From NCBI GenBank assembly GCA_026129165.1, contig JAHCIP010000031.1, positions 1 to 32,469 of the forward strand: a DNA stretch of 32,469 nucleotides, in the 5' to 3' direction. The first letter of the stretch is position 1; every line of letters starts with the position of its first letter. Of this stretch, positions 32,001-32,469 are shown one piece after another. The notes below the pieces were generated by a model, which searched no databases, had not been told where the DNA came from, and was given only the letters and a program-made list of their open reading frames with translations. The position numbers and the translations under genes were made by a program. Source of the stretch: Anaerolineae bacterium (GTDB lineage: Bacteria > Chloroflexota > Anaerolineae > Epilineales > JAHCIE01).

Positions 32001-32443
32001 TGCTCAACGAAGAATTGCGCGCCGCGCAGGGCATCCGCCTGCTGCTCAACCAGTTGCTCCAGGGCTTCATGGGGCTGGGGCTGGTCAGCGGCGTCGTGGC
32101 GCTGGGCGTGCTGGCGACGCGGGCTGTCGTCGAGCGCCGCCAGCAGATTGGCGTGTTGCGGGCGCTGGGGTTCGGGCGCGGGCTGGTCCAGGCCGTGTTC
32201 ATCCTGGAGTCGACCCTCATCGCCTGGCTGGGGATTGGCCTGGGTGTCGGGTTGGGCATCGCCGTCGCTCACAACGTCGTGCAGTTCCTCGCCCTCCAGA
32301 ACCCGGAGATCCAGTTCGCCATCCCGTGGGGCCAATTGGCTCAAATTGCCCTGGTCGCCTACGGCATGACCCTGTTGACGACGCTGCTTCCGGCCTGGCA
32401 GGCGGGCCGCGTCTACCCCGCCGAGGCGCTGCGCTATGAGTAG
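29015..32443 (+). CDS. Large FtsX-type ABC permease (MacB/YbbP-like)
   Basis: The protein has 1142 residues from the ATG at 29015. An N-terminal segment with helices (ASVLAGVTVALALTTLWLAV and RSVLIVVGLALGTTIVAASF) and a large extracytoplasmic domain (about 90-400) lead to a first FtsX domain (SAFLVLGLFSIATGVMLVFLIFSLLAAERRAELGMARALG). Extra helices follow (about 565-690), then a second N-terminal-like helix (AGRYRWRTGLAILMFALVVF), a second outer domain and a final FtsX domain (GLVSGVVALGVLATRAVVERRQQIGVLRALGFGRG). It is a duplicated YbbP-like layout, longer than the roughly 800 residues of E. coli YbbP. A 77-bp inverted heptamer array lies in frame at 31104-31180. No ribosome site is clear before the ATG, so coupling to the ATPase gene is likely. 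Confidence 0.9.
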   Translation: MDSLFGIPTSLIASVLAGVTVALALTTLWLAVRHPVLVKLGVRHIPRRRARSVLIVVGLALGTTIVAASFTTGDAIGYTIRELVSGSLGGVDEVVVSYRQGTRRFTQNDFQGVADGRIPTVAGDDFDASQVDEVRRLLAAEPGVAGVVGSLIRQYTLANTAQQVASGGVNLLALPSDTPAAFGELRRSGCQTPSGQECRLMLADLQEGEAYLNEAAAGPLLAQAGDRLVIYRGSRETEVTVRAVAANGELGGTQATLLVSLPWWQSVENEPGQINQILIVNQGGSNRLRYSEPIARALRASLVDDRAARELHALLATNAVRNGLRESLGSQPPPVRPRLVRLIAALERPQADDEFKLLIGDPQVLALLRPALFNLAPGTARQFVAALTNLNRLTVVELKSLSLDIASAFASALTSAFLVLGLFSIATGVMLVFLIFSLLAAERRAELGMARALGTQQGQLVQMFLFEGALYDLGASVLGVLVGLGVAVYTLDTLGGYLSDFGLRLTRYVEPRSLVIALCLGLLLTFATVTVAAWQVARLNVVAAVRNIPTNGPPPPSLTQLARTGRLLPLLWALLSRGPLLVLLGLALALVTRRWPVLMGLTALGWSLTMIGVGMALRWALALVNVPRTLRDRLGFSLAGLALLVYWSQPVPQARVFQTERFVGGLELLALAGLLMLLGAVWAIAYNLELLPSLIRIYDLRLTVDDWLARRFNRQSSIANRQLSAALRVAAAYAGRYRWRTGLAILMFALVVFTVTTAAILLSGTRYAYADLGVQAAGFDLRADVDPARLPDLSAQLAQAEAIRPEAFTAVGGQTSVAVEAIQRDAPAARWQTSQVQVVDEGWLAGTGVALTQRAPGYTSDRQVWDALRTTPGLAVLHGGSLISRDTLRSLSDPFGGSLFTLQGVTREDGGLPPTIVWVRDVRGGPPMRLQVIGILDRRVSLGQGFYTTSATRKLAGWTLPPVRTYYFRLAPDQPPRQAALGLTRSFSQQGLTATVLNEELRAAQGIRLLLNQLLQGFMGLGLVSGVVALGVLATRAVVERRQQIGVLRALGFGRGLVQAVFILESTLIAWLGIGLGVGLGIAVAHNVVQFLALQNPEIQFAIPWGQLAQIALVAYGMTLLTTLLPAWQAGRVYPAEALRYE
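31104..31180. repeat. Inverted heptamer array inside the FtsX-type permease gene
   Basis: Four left heptamers (TTTACGA, TTTACGA, TTGACGG, TTGACGA; 31104-31131) face four right heptamers (TCGTCAA, TCGTCAA, TCGCTAA, TCGTCAA; 31153-31180) across 21 bases. The arms match at 24 of 28 positions. The reading frame passes through, encoding IYDLRLTVDDW and then NRQSSIANRQLS in a cytoplasmic loop between helices. The array is AT-richer than its surroundings, which suggests insertion into the gene. Confidence 0.85.
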
Positions 32444-32451
32444 CCGGTAAA

Positions 32452-32469
32452 CAGTAGACAGTAGTCAGT
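32452..32469. repeat. Start of a CAGTAGN heptamer run, cut by the window end
   Basis: CAGTAGA, CAGTAGT and CAGT lie directly after the permease gene and continue beyond the window. The heptamer period and sequence recall the TAGTCAG run at 25346-25380. Confidence 0.55.

Overview
The window is GC-rich bacterial DNA with tightly packed genes. GTG and TTG starts are common, and the intergenic gaps carry hairpin elements and short tandem repeats. No rRNA, tRNA, CRISPR array, transposase or phage module is visible. Gene content fits a Chloroflexota-like bacterium: an LPXTG-anchored surface protein, a long Asp-box repeat protein, a full kdp operon with extra small membrane proteins, and many dispersed short repeats. 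That placement is inference; no phylogenetic marker was compared.

Layout. (1) 1-6236: the tail of a branched-chain amino-acid type ABC substrate-binding protein, a large Asp-box (BNR) beta-propeller protein (-), an M24 metallopeptidase (+), and a surface protein (-) with an apparent Cys-Gln thioester domain, a Thr/Ala stalk and an LPKTG anchor. (2) 6237-8179: a hotdog acyl-CoA thioesterase and a CPA2 cation/proton antiporter (+). (3) 8223-11802: a divergent sulfur module. On the minus strand lie an ECF sigma factor, a soluble zinc-type anti-sigma factor and a TauE/SafE exporter. On the plus strand lie a CstB-like protein (persulfide dioxygenase, pseudo-rhodanese, rhodanese) and a single-domain rhodanese. 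The 160-bp intergenic region holds two mirror-image promoters, TGTAACC-N16-CATCTAA, one facing each operon. This is the best candidate for a new regulated system: an ECF/anti-sigma pair that appears to control reactive-sulfur detoxification on both sides. (4) 12008-22788: a potassium operon made of a 27-residue peptide, kdpF, kdpA, kdpB, two small two-helix membrane proteins, kdpC, a KimA-like potassium importer, kdpD and kdpE. (5) 22854-27419: a dispersed hairpin element, typA/bipA, then on the minus strand a holin-like four-helix protein, a tandem universal stress protein and a Na/Pi-symporter-like protein. (6) 27535-32443: an SGNH-hydrolase lipoprotein, a LolD/YbbA-type ATPase and a very large FtsX-type permease, resembling a tesA-ybbA-ybbP set. 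The permease gene contains an in-frame inverted array of heptamer repeats.

How the parts may work together. The sulfur module would oxidise glutathione- or other low-molecular-weight persulfide to sulfite (dioxygenase), move sulfane sulfur to thiosulfate (rhodanese) and export sulfite or a related anion (TauE/SafE), with the anti-sigma cysteines as a plausible sensor. The potassium operon joins an ATP-driven high-affinity pump, its two-component regulator and a proton- or ion-coupled importer in one transcription unit. The functions follow from family resemblance and the regulatory proposals are inference.
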